A DNA stretch of 64,000 bases from Bradyrhizobium manausense (GTDB lineage: Bacteria > Pseudomonadota > Alphaproteobacteria > Rhizobiales > Xanthobacteraceae). Made by a program: the position numbers and the translations under genes. The stretch is taken from assembly GCF_018131105.1 (NCBI RefSeq), contig NZ_JAFCJI010000001.1:2232001-2296000 (forward strand), read 5' to 3'. The notes beneath the pieces are model-generated. The model was given only the letters and a program-made list of their open reading frames with translations, had not been told where the DNA came from and searched no databases. The stretch's first letter is position 1; the number at the start of each line of letters is the position of its first letter. Positions 10,223 through 18,800 of this stretch are shown here, in pieces.

Positions 10223-10953
10223 GCCTTTACCTCGGTCACGTCTGGAGTGGGCTTCTTGCGGCGGATCAGCCACCACACGCCGGCGAGATCCATGATCCCG
10301 ATCCACAGCCGGTCGAAGAAGCCGTAATTGGACACACCGGAATGGCGCGGCCGGTCGATCACGTCGACATAGGCGATGTCGTAACCTTCGCGACGGACGA
10401 GCGCCGGCAGGAAGCGGTGCAGCCCGTCGAAATAAGGCATCGTCAGGAACACTTCGCGCCGGAACGCCTTCAGCCCGCAGCCGGTATCGCGTGTGCCATC
10501 CTGGAGGATCGCATTGCGGACCTTGTTGGCGACCCGCGACTGGAATTTCTTGAAGCCGGTGTCCTTGCGCCCGACGCGCTGTCCCGCGGCGAGCCCGACA
10601 TTGGCGCCCTTCTCGACCGCCGCGATCAGGTCCGGCAGGAAGGCCGGATTGTTCTGGCCGTCGCCGTCGAGCGTTGCCACGATCGTACCGCGGGCGGCGC
10701 GCACGCCGCTGCGCACCGCCGCCGACTGGCCTCCGGATTTGGCATGACGCAACTGCCGCAGATTGTCCCGCTGCGCCATGAGGCCTGCGAGCCGCTCGCC
10801 GGTCGCATCGGTCGAGCCGTCGTTGACGTAGATGATCTCATAGGCCCAGCGGCCGTCGAGCGCGGCCGTGATCTCCGCGATCAGCGGTGCGATGTTGTCG
10901 GCTTCGTTGCGCACGGGAACGACGATGGAAACCGAAGGCTGGGACGACGACAA
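10219..10953 (-). CDS. Family 2 glycosyltransferase (polyprenyl-phosphate sugar transferase type)
   Basis: About 244 residues of GT-A fold: PSVSIVVPVRNEADNI at the start, IIYVNDGSTDATGERL, the DxD-like ATLDGDGQNNP, and RDTGCGLKAFRREVF, all typical of dolichol-phosphate-mannose-synthase/ArnC-like enzymes that charge undecaprenyl phosphate with a sugar. The C-terminus has a hydrophobic segment (LWIGIMDLAGVWWLI). Downstream of the PAP2 stop the frame contains no ATG or GTG before the GT-A fold; TTG at 10953 leaves the fold intact and is the probable start, though its ribosome site is weak. Likely supplies the lipid-linked sugar used by the GT39 enzyme upstream. Confidence 0.85.
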   Translation of the reverse strand: MSSSQPSVSIVVPVRNEADNIAPLIAEITAALDGRWAYEIIYVNDGSTDATGERLAGLMAQRDNLRQLRHAKSGGQSAAVRSGVRAARGTIVATLDGDGQNNPAFLPDLIAAVEKGANVGLAAGQRVGRKDTGFKKFQSRVANKVRNAILQDGTRDTGCGLKAFRREVFLTMPYFDGLHRFLPALVRREGYDIAYVDVIDRPRHSGVSNYGFFDRLWIGIMDLAGVWWLIRRKKPTPDVTEVKA

Positions 10954-11020
10954 ATCGAAAGCTCGTGGTTGGAATTGGCCCGCGACCCTGGGGAACCGCT
11001 CCCCCGGGAAGCAGCCGCTT

Positions 11021-11854
11021 TTATGGGGCAGATGCCCCGCGGGCAACCCTTTTGAGGCGTCCGGGAAGCGGCACGATGGTGCCGTCGGCCTGGATGGCAA
11101 AGCCGAGCCGGCGCGCCGCAAACCAGTAGCGGACCGCCATGGCGCCGACCATGCCGACCAGGGCGCCCGCCGTGACGTCACTCGGGTGGTGCGCGAGCAG
11201 CACCAGGCGCGTCAGCAGGATCACGATTGCGTAAGTGAACATGAATACGCGCAAGCGTGGCCAGAGCGCCGAGACCGCAAAGGCCAGAGCGAACGCCGTC
11301 ACCGCATGCCCGGACGGCAGGCTGGAATAGGCCCCCGTGCCTTCGAGCGGTATGAAGTTGAACGGATCGGCCTTGCCGCCGACGAACGGACGCCCGCGGC
11401 CGATGAGATATTTCAGGATCTCGGTGACGAACACCGACAACGCAACAGACAGAAACAGATATTGCAGTCTCGTCCCGAAGCCGAGCAGCAGCGCACGGCG
11501 GGTGCCGTGCATTCCGGCAGCAACGATTGCCACGATCAGCAGCGCCAAGCCCAGTACCGAGAGCACATTCTCGTCCTTGCCGAAATCGGTGAAGATGCGG
11601 ATCGGCCAGAGCGCCGGCGTGCCGCGCGCCGGCATCAGCTGGATCTCGGTTCGATCAAACGCGAGCATCAGCACGATAATCAAGGCCGCGCCGACTGCAC
11701 TCAGCCAGAGCGAATGCCGCGCCAGTTTTCGCGCGGCCGCGGCGCGACGCGAATGCGAGGGCGCGCGCACGAGCTGCGCCAGTGCATGACCCGCGACCGC
11801 AACCAGCTGCGCGGGGTAGCTCGCACGCCGCGCGATGCTGGTCGAGCCAGCCAT
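11021..11854 (-). CDS. PAP2-family membrane phosphatase
   Basis: A 277-residue integral membrane phosphatase. The three PAP2 catalytic motifs are present: KYLIGRGRP, SSLPSGHAV and HHPSDVTAG near the C-terminal half, among about six hydrophobic segments. The family includes lipid A phosphatases, undecaprenyl-diphosphate phosphatases and phosphatidylglycerophosphatases. Its position one base after the GT39 stop and before GT2 argues for a role in lipid A or carrier-lipid dephosphorylation. Confidence 0.88.
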   Translation of the reverse strand: MAGSTSIARRASYPAQLVAVAGHALAQLVRAPSHSRRAAAARKLARHSLWLSAVGAALIIVLMLAFDRTEIQLMPARGTPALWPIRIFTDFGKDENVLSVLGLALLIVAIVAAGMHGTRRALLLGFGTRLQYLFLSVALSVFVTEILKYLIGRGRPFVGGKADPFNFIPLEGTGAYSSLPSGHAVTAFALAFAVSALWPRLRVFMFTYAIVILLTRLVLLAHHPSDVTAGALVGMVGAMAVRYWFAARRLGFAIQADGTIVPLPGRLKRVARGASAP

Positions 11855-11855
11855 C

Positions 11856-13598
11856 CTACTCGGTGCCCTCGGAGCGGAAAATCGAGATCGAGATCGCGCG
11901 TCCTTGCGAGAAATTATAGCCGTCGATGCGCGCGCCGACCTTGTAGCGCAGCCCGATCGCCTCGGCGCGCTGCACGAAGCTTCGTTCCGAGCGCTGCTCG
12001 ATCAGCGCGAACCGGCAGCTGCCCTGCCTGAGGAAATCGGCGGCGCCGGACCCGTCAGTCAGCAACGTCTGGGTGCCCGTCAGGAACACGAGGCTCGGCT
12101 CGGCATAGCCGGCCGAGGCCGCTTTGGGCCCGACGCAGGTCACGTTGCGCAGCGCGCGCGCCACCTCGATGCTCGGAAACAACGGCGTCAGCGACGGCAG
12201 CACGATGCCGTAGACCACCACTGCCAGCATCAACGCCGCAACCAGCGCGTTGAGCACCGAACGCTCGGCGCGGTTGGTGTCGAACAGCCACCAGGCGAAC
12301 AGGCCGAAGATCAGCGAGGCCGCGATGAAGGGCCAGGCGACGAACGCCGGTTGCCGCGTCAGTATCACGGCGCCGACCACGGCGATGATCGAGGCCGCCG
12401 CTGGGATTGCGAACCACCAGGCCGAGCCGCGTGCCAGCCAGGAGCGCGACAGCACGTTCCGCTCCAGCGCGCCGGCGGTGAGGATCGCGATCGCCGGATA
12501 GAGCGGCAGCACGTAATGCGGCAGTTTTGTCAGCACCGCCTCGAACACGATCCAGGACGGGATCAGCCAGGCCAGCAGAAATTGCGCGCCGGGTTCGCGC
12601 CGCGCCCGCCACACCGCAGGCGCCGCCATCGCTGCCAGCGGCGCGCCCGGCCAGAAGGTGATCCAGAACAGCGCCAGGTACAGTCCGGGCGGTGCACCAT
12701 GGGATTCCTGTGCGCTGAGTTTGCTCAGCATGTCGCCACCGACGGAGTCGGCGAAGAAGGCATCGCCCGCGCGCCAGAAGATCGCGACGAACCATGGCAG
12801 CACCAGCACCAGCATCCACATCAGGCCCCAGACGGGACGCAAGCGCCACAGCCATGAGGAATCGCGGTCCTGGATCGCGAGCGCGATGATGGTCAGTCCT
12901 GCAAACATCAGGATCAGCGGGCCCTTGATCAGGATGCCCACCGCGAGCGCGGTCCAGAAGATTGCGGGCCAGCTCCACGGCGGACGCGTCTCGTGCTCGG
13001 CGCGCTGCCACGACAAATAGGCCCGCGCCATCGCTCCCATTGCGGCGACCACGCAGAACAACAGCACGGCGTCGGTCTTGGCCAGACGCGCCTCGACACC
13101 GAGCAGCACCGAGGCGGACATCAGCAGCGCGGCAAGGGCCGCCGCGCGCCGGGTGACGAAGCCGAGCGCCGCCCAATAGGTCATCAGCACTGCGCCGATC
13201 GCGCCGAACAGGGAGGGAAGCCGATAGACCCAGATCCGCAACTCGGCCTTCGGCAGTTTCAGCGCCGTCGCGACTTCAACAGCCGCGGATTGCAACCAGT
13301 AGATGCCGACCGGCTTCTTGTAGCGCACGTCCTCCTGGAAGCGAATGTCGACATAGTCGCCGCTCTCGACCATCTGCTTGGTGGCCTGCGCAAAGCGCGC
13401 TTCGTCACGGTCGACCGGCGGGATGGTGAAGAAGCCGGGCAGGAACAGCAGCAGCGCGCACAGCACCAGGAAGCTCACGGCACGCGCGTGGCTGGCAGTG
13501 ACGAAGTCGAGCATCAGCACGAGCCGGCTACCCGGATTCACGGGCGTTTTCGGCTCTCGGGGCGCTCCAAAACGGGGAGTTGGGTAGGTCTCGGCCAT
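11856..13598 (-). CDS. GT39/ArnT-like lipid A glycosyltransferase
   Basis: A 580-residue multi-spanning membrane protein of the PMT/ArnT superfamily. After a ~35-residue cytoplasmic tail, the first helix is followed by PPVDRDEARFAQATKQMVESGDYVDIRF, the periplasmic loop with the DEAR acidic motif that ArnT-type enzymes use for catalysis. FQEDVRYKKPVGIYWLQ and ARLAKTDAVLLF follow. About 11-12 hydrophobic segments are visible and the C-terminus is soluble. These enzymes move a sugar from undecaprenyl phosphate onto lipid A or another periplasmic acceptor. First gene of a four-gene minus-strand operon with PAP2, GT2 and LABN. The transferred sugar is not determinable from sequence. Confidence 0.88.
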   Translation of the reverse strand: MAETYPTPRFGAPREPKTPVNPGSRLVLMLDFVTASHARAVSFLVLCALLLFLPGFFTIPPVDRDEARFAQATKQMVESGDYVDIRFQEDVRYKKPVGIYWLQSAAVEVATALKLPKAELRIWVYRLPSLFGAIGAVLMTYWAALGFVTRRAAALAALLMSASVLLGVEARLAKTDAVLLFCVVAAMGAMARAYLSWQRAEHETRPPWSWPAIFWTALAVGILIKGPLILMFAGLTIIALAIQDRDSSWLWRLRPVWGLMWMLVLVLPWFVAIFWRAGDAFFADSVGGDMLSKLSAQESHGAPPGLYLALFWITFWPGAPLAAMAAPAVWRARREPGAQFLLAWLIPSWIVFEAVLTKLPHYVLPLYPAIAILTAGALERNVLSRSWLARGSAWWFAIPAAASIIAVVGAVILTRQPAFVAWPFIAASLIFGLFAWWLFDTNRAERSVLNALVAALMLAVVVYGIVLPSLTPLFPSIEVARALRNVTCVGPKAASAGYAEPSLVFLTGTQTLLTDGSGAADFLRQGSCRFALIEQRSERSFVQRAEAIGLRYKVGARIDGYNFSQGRAISISIFRSEGTE

Positions 13599-13648
13599 TG
13601 GTTCCGCTTACGCTGAAACCGCCATCGCCACAACCGCTTAAGGCACGC

Positions 13649-15886
13649 TCATTGAATTCGAATGACAACTGTGTCCGCGGCGCCCGTAGCGTCGACCACG
13701 GTCAGCCGTGCAAAGCCCGGCCCGGGTGGATCGATCAGGCGCTGGCGCCGTCCGTCGATCTCGCCGAGTGCCGTCCCGTTGACCATGACGGTCATCGGCA
13801 ACACCCCACCGGCGACCTTGACGGGCATCGCGGCCACCTCGGCTCCGCCCGAACGATCGACATCGATCCGGGAGCCGTTAAGCGGGAACTGTATGTGGAG
13901 CGCCTGCTCGCCGCCAGTCCGGACGAGTTCCCCGAGGGGACGGAACCGCCTCAGCGGCAACGGCAACTTCGCGTTGTTGGCCACCAGGGTTCCCTTGGGC
14001 GGCTTCGGCAACGGGACCAGCGTCTTCCCGGTCCGTGCAAACGCGTCGAACAGGATGGGCGCCGCGGCGATGCGACCGATCAGACCGGGAACCGGCGCGC
14101 CATCGGGCCGGCCGACCCAGACGCCGATCGTCATCCGGCCGTCGAACCCGACCGACCAGGCGTCGCGATAGCCGTAGGAGGTACCGGTCTTGAAGGCGAT
14201 GCGGTTACGGGCCGCGTTCTCCGGCGGCGGAGTTCCCAGGAGCACGTTGCCGACCTGCCAGGCTGCGACAGGATCCAGCAGCCGGAGCGGCTCGCGATCA
14301 TCCTTGTCGGCCATGACCTCGCGTAACGGCCTGGTGGTGCCGAGCCGGGCGAAGCCCGTATAGAGCTGCGCAAGGTCCTGCAGTGTCACCCCGACGCCGC
14401 CAAGGCCCATCGCAAGCCCCGGTGCCTCATCCTTGGGCAGCACGAGATTGCCGCCGGCCTGCCGCAGCCGCGAGGCCAGCCGGCTCGAGCCGACGCGGTC
14501 GAGCAGCACGATGGCCGGCACGTTCAGCGAGAGTTGCAGCGCCTTCTTCACCGGCACCGTGCCCTGGAACGTCATGTCAAAATTTTCCGGCGCGTAGGAG
14601 CCGAAGCGGACCGGGCGGTCGTCGATCAGACTGTCAGGGTGAACAAAGCCGTCCTCGAAGGCGAGGCCATAGATGAACGGTTTCAGCGTCGAGCCCGGCG
14701 AGCGGAGGGCGCGGGTCATGTCGACCTGACCTGCCCGGCTGTCGTCGAAATAATCGGCCGAGCCGACGCGGGCGAGTACGTCGCCGCTCTCATTGTCGAT
14801 CACGATGATGCCGACCGAGATGTTCGGCCCCAGCGCTGTGGCGCGGTCGCGCGCCAAGGGCTCCAGCACCTTCTGGAGATTGGAATCCAGCGTCAGCTTG
14901 ATGACAGGCGCGTCCTTGACCGTGGCCAGCGCGCTGTCGGAGGCGTGCGGCGCCAGGATAGGCATCGGCTTGCGCAGCTTGGGCACCGGCACGGCTTTCG
15001 CCTGCGCTGCATCGTCGACGCCGACCACATGCTCCTCGACCATCCGGTCGAGCACGCGATCGCGCGCCTTGCGGGCGGCATCAGGATAGCGGTCGAGCCT
15101 GCGTGTCTCCGGCGATTGCGGCAGCGCGACCAGCAGCGCTGCTTCCGCAAGCGACAGCCGCTTCGGCTCCTTGCCGAGATAGGCGATGGAGGCGGCGCGG
15201 ATGCCTTCGAGATTGCCGCCGTAGGGCGCGAGCGCAAGATAGAGGTTGAGGATCTCGTCCTTGCTCAGCGCCCGCTCGAGCTCGATCGCGCGGACGATTT
15301 GATGCAGTTTGGCGTAGAGCGAGCGCTGCCGCCGCGGCTCCATCAGCCGTGCGAGCTGCATGGAGATGGTCGAACCGCCCGACACGATGTGGCCGCGTGT
15401 CGAGAGCTGCAGCGCTGCGCGGCCCAGCGCCAGCGGATCGATGCCGTCATGGGCGTAGAAGCGCTGGTCCTCGTAGGCGAACAGCAGCTTCAGGTAGGTT
15501 GGATCGACATTTGCCTTGGCGTCGACCGGCAGCCGCCAGCGCCCGTCCGCCATGGCGTAGGCGCGCAGCAGTTTTCCATTGCGGTCGACCACCGAGGTCG
15601 AGACCCGGCGCGCCTGGTCGAGCGGCAGCGGGCCGAGTGAATAGACCCATCCGACGAAGCCGATGACGACGAGGATGACCGCGAGCGCGAAGATTGAGAG
15701 AAGGCGATGCCCCCCGCCCCTCGCTCCGTCATGGCCGGGCCTGTCCCGGCCATCCACGTTCTTGCCCCCAGCACCAAAGTCCGTGGATGCCCGGGACATC
15801 TGCGCGAAGACGCGCTTCGCGCTTTTGCCCGGGCATGGCGACGGAGATTGCGGCTCGTTCGGGACGCCAGTCATCCAATCACTCAC
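13649..15886 (-). CDS. pbpC: Penicillin-binding protein 1C
   Basis: A 745-residue bifunctional peptidoglycan synthase. Order: an unusual 60-residue cytoplasmic N-terminus, transmembrane helix ~61-83, GT51 transglycosylase with catalytic-type EDQRFYAHDGID (ED at 139-140) and GGSTISMQLAR, then transpeptidase with STLK (399-402), SLN (453-455) and KTGTS (566-570). A C-terminal BiPBP_C beta domain runs from ~640. The ATG at 15886 overlaps the alpha-2-macroglobulin stop (ATGA). Residues ~14-53 are encoded by an intergenic-type palindromic repeat (15728-15844). In-frame ATG and GTG codons inside the repeat could serve as later starts, but no start lies between the repeat and the membrane helix. Confidence 0.92.
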   Translation of the reverse strand: MSDWMTGVPNEPQSPSPCPGKSAKRVFAQMSRASTDFGAGGKNVDGRDRPGHDGARGGGHRLLSIFALAVILVVIGFVGWVYSLGPLPLDQARRVSTSVVDRNGKLLRAYAMADGRWRLPVDAKANVDPTYLKLLFAYEDQRFYAHDGIDPLALGRAALQLSTRGHIVSGGSTISMQLARLMEPRRQRSLYAKLHQIVRAIELERALSKDEILNLYLALAPYGGNLEGIRAASIAYLGKEPKRLSLAEAALLVALPQSPETRRLDRYPDAARKARDRVLDRMVEEHVVGVDDAAQAKAVPVPKLRKPMPILAPHASDSALATVKDAPVIKLTLDSNLQKVLEPLARDRATALGPNISVGIIVIDNESGDVLARVGSADYFDDSRAGQVDMTRALRSPGSTLKPFIYGLAFEDGFVHPDSLIDDRPVRFGSYAPENFDMTFQGTVPVKKALQLSLNVPAIVLLDRVGSSRLASRLRQAGGNLVLPKDEAPGLAMGLGGVGVTLQDLAQLYTGFARLGTTRPLREVMADKDDREPLRLLDPVAAWQVGNVLLGTPPPENAARNRIAFKTGTSYGYRDAWSVGFDGRMTIGVWVGRPDGAPVPGLIGRIAAAPILFDAFARTGKTLVPLPKPPKGTLVANNAKLPLPLRRFRPLGELVRTGGEQALHIQFPLNGSRIDVDRSGGAEVAAMPVKVAGGVLPMTVMVNGTALGEIDGRRQRLIDPPGPGFARLTVVDATGAADTVVIRIQ
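15728..15844. repeat. Palindromic interspersed repeat inside the pbpC N-terminal coding region
   Basis: Left part contains the palindrome ATGGCCGGG / CCCGGCCAT, then CATCCACG and its inverse CGTGGATG. The right part contains GCCCGGGAC, a GCGCGAAG...CTTCGCGC hairpin and CCCGGGCATGGCGACGG. This layout matches a common class of Bradyrhizobium intergenic repeats (recognition from memory). Here it lies wholly inside a reading frame and stays open for about 39 codons. Confidence 0.75.
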
Positions 15887-18800
15887 TTCGCTGCCCGCAC
15901 CTCGACATTGCCCGTGCCAGTGCGACCATAGCGCGAGGGATTGTACATGTCCTCGACATAGGCCTGCGGCAGCACGTATTTGCCGGGCGAGACGACGCGC
16001 ACGACATAGGCGACGGTGAAGATCGCCTTGGAGTCCGAGGCCCGGTCCACGGCCGCCGTGAAGCGGTCATCGCGGAACTCGGTATCCTTGGGCTCCGCGC
16101 CGTCCTCGATCCAGTCCAGCGTGCCGCTGTCGCCCGACGACACCAGCTTCGGGTTGTCGATCTCCAGACCCGCCGGCAGATAATCGGACACCATGATGTG
16201 GCCGAATTCCGGCTTCGCCTCGGTGATCTTCAACACCACGGCGTAGCGATCGTTCTGCTTGACCTTGCTGATATCGGCCGGCTTGCCGTCGAGCGTGAAA
16301 TAATTCCGCTCGATCTTGAAGCCGTTCGACGCAGCCGGCTCCGGCGTGACCGGCGAGCCGGACACCGAGACCACCGCCTGCACCGGCGCATCGCCGGTGT
16401 TGGTGATCTTCAGCGGCTTGCCGCTGAGCGTATCCGCCTTGTAGCTGCGATAGACCGCAGTCTTGATCGCCTGGCCGTCGACCTCGATCGAGAGGTTCTC
16501 CTTGGCGAGCGCCCGCGCCGCCAGCACCAACCACGCATTCTCCTGCGTGGAGGTGTGCGGCGTGAGCCCGCGCGCGGTCTCGACCCGTGCCACGGCTTGC
16601 GTCAGCGTCGCCTTGGGCGCGTTGCCTTCGCTCGCGAGCGAGACGAGTGCTGCGGCGTCGCGAAGCTGCGAGCCGTAGTCAGTGCGGCCGAACTCCAGCA
16701 CCGGCTTTGGCGCGAGGCTGTCGAGCGCTGCGCCATAGACCCGTTCCGCGCGGTTGCGGTCCCCCACCAGAGCGAGCGCCGCCGCGAGCTGAGACTTGGC
16801 GATCGGCGTCGCCAGGTTGTTCAGTTTGGTATCGGCGAGATAGCGGAGATCACCGATCGGCGCGGCGCCGTTGCGGGCGAGGACGTAGAGGCCGTAGGCG
16901 AGATCGCGACCGCCGTCCTTCTCCGGCTCATTGCCGTTGACGACGGAGTTTCTGATACGGTCGAGCGCGTTCTTGAACAGAATGTCCGGCACCACAAAGC
17001 CCTTTTCGCGGGCACGGGTGAGGAAGTCCGTCACGTAAGCATCGAGCCAGGCATCGTCGCCGCCGGCCGACCACAGGCCGAACGAGCCGTTGGAGCCCTG
17101 ACGGGCCAGAAGTCGCTCGATGGCATCGCGGATGCGCTGGTCAACCCCGGTGTCCATGGCGAGATGCGCCCCGGCCGCGAGATCGTTGACATAGAGCAGC
17201 GGCATGGCGCGGCTCGTGATCTGTTCCGAGCAGCCATAGGGATAGCGGTCGAGCGCCTTCAGGATGGTCGCCGCATCGAGCGCGGTGGACAGGCTGGCCG
17301 AAACCGAGACGCTGCCGGTACCGGGCACGAGATCGGAGAACATGTCCGAGGTCAGCGTCAGGCTTTCGCCCTTTGCCAGCGTCCGGATCGAGCGGCGCGC
17401 CAGCACCTGCGTCGCCGCCTTGACGTCGAGCGCGTAATGGCGCGCGAGTGTCAGACCATTCGGTCCCTTGATATCGACGTCGAGCGTGGCTTGTCCTGCC
17501 GCGGTCGCGTCGATCGCGAGCGCGAACGAATTGCGTTGCTTAGCGGCGAGCTTCACCGTGATGGCGGGATTGCCTGACATCTTCACCGGCCCGCTTGTCT
17601 TCACGTTGATGACGTAGTCGCCGGCCTGGCCCTCGACATTGTCGAGTTCGAGATTGACCGTGCCATGGTCGCCATTGAGCAGGAAGCGCGGCAGGGTCGT
17701 GGTCAGCACAACGGGATCGCGGATCACGACGTCGGTATTGGCACGGCCGAGTTTGGTGGCCGTCCACGCCACTGCCATCACGCGGGCCGTTCCAGCGAAC
17801 TCCGGAATGTCGAAGCTGACTTCCGCCGTGCCGTCAGCCCCTACCGTGACGATGCCGGAATAAAGCGCGAGCGGCTTCTGCGCGGGCGGCGAGCCCTGTA
17901 ACTCGGCCGCGCCGGCGTCGCCGCCGGATTTGATCTGGCCGCGCGTGCCCGACATGCCGTCAATCAGTTGCCCATAGAGATCGCGGATCTCTGCGCTCAA
18001 CTGGCGCTGGCCGAGATAATAATCATCCGGCGCCGGCGGCTTGTAATTGGTGAGATTGAGAATGCCGACATCGACCGCGGCGACGACGATTTTGGCGTCC
18101 TCGCCGGGATTGAGCCCGTCCAGCTTGACCGGGATCTTCAGCATCGAGTTCGGCCGGATCAGATCAGGCGGCGTCAGCTTGACCTGGAGTGTGCGGGCCT
18201 GCTTGTCGATCCCGAACCACTTCAGGCCGATGGCGCGGCCCGGCATGCGCTGCGCGGCCGCATCGAGCGGGCGACGGAGCGTCGCCACCACATACGCGCC
18301 GGTGCCCCAGTCCTTGCCGACTGGGAGCTTCACCTGCGCGGTCCCTTCCTTGACGTCGATGGTCTGCGTCGTCAGCAGGCGGTCGCCGACCACGTTGACG
18401 GTCAGCTTGCCGGCGGTGCGGACATTGACCGACACAGTCATGGTGTCGCTGGAGGAGTATTGCGGCTTGTCGATCGAGGTTTCCAGGAGATCCGGGGTGT
18501 CGGCGCTGCCATCGGAATACCAACCGACGTCGAACTGCACCGAGGTCACCGGGCCGTCTGCGTCGTTCGACTTCACATCCAGCCGGTAACGGCCGGGGCG
18601 CGGCGCCAGCGAGATGCGGGACGGCTTGTCGGCGGCGATGGTGACATCACCGTCGGCGACACGCGAGGTCGACTTGACCGGCTCGTACTCCCAGTAATTG
18701 TTCTGGCGATACCATTGGTAGCGCGACTCCATCTTCAGGAGTTCGTAGCGCAGGCCGTCCCGGGCCAGGGTCTTGCCCTCGGGCGACACGAACACGATTT

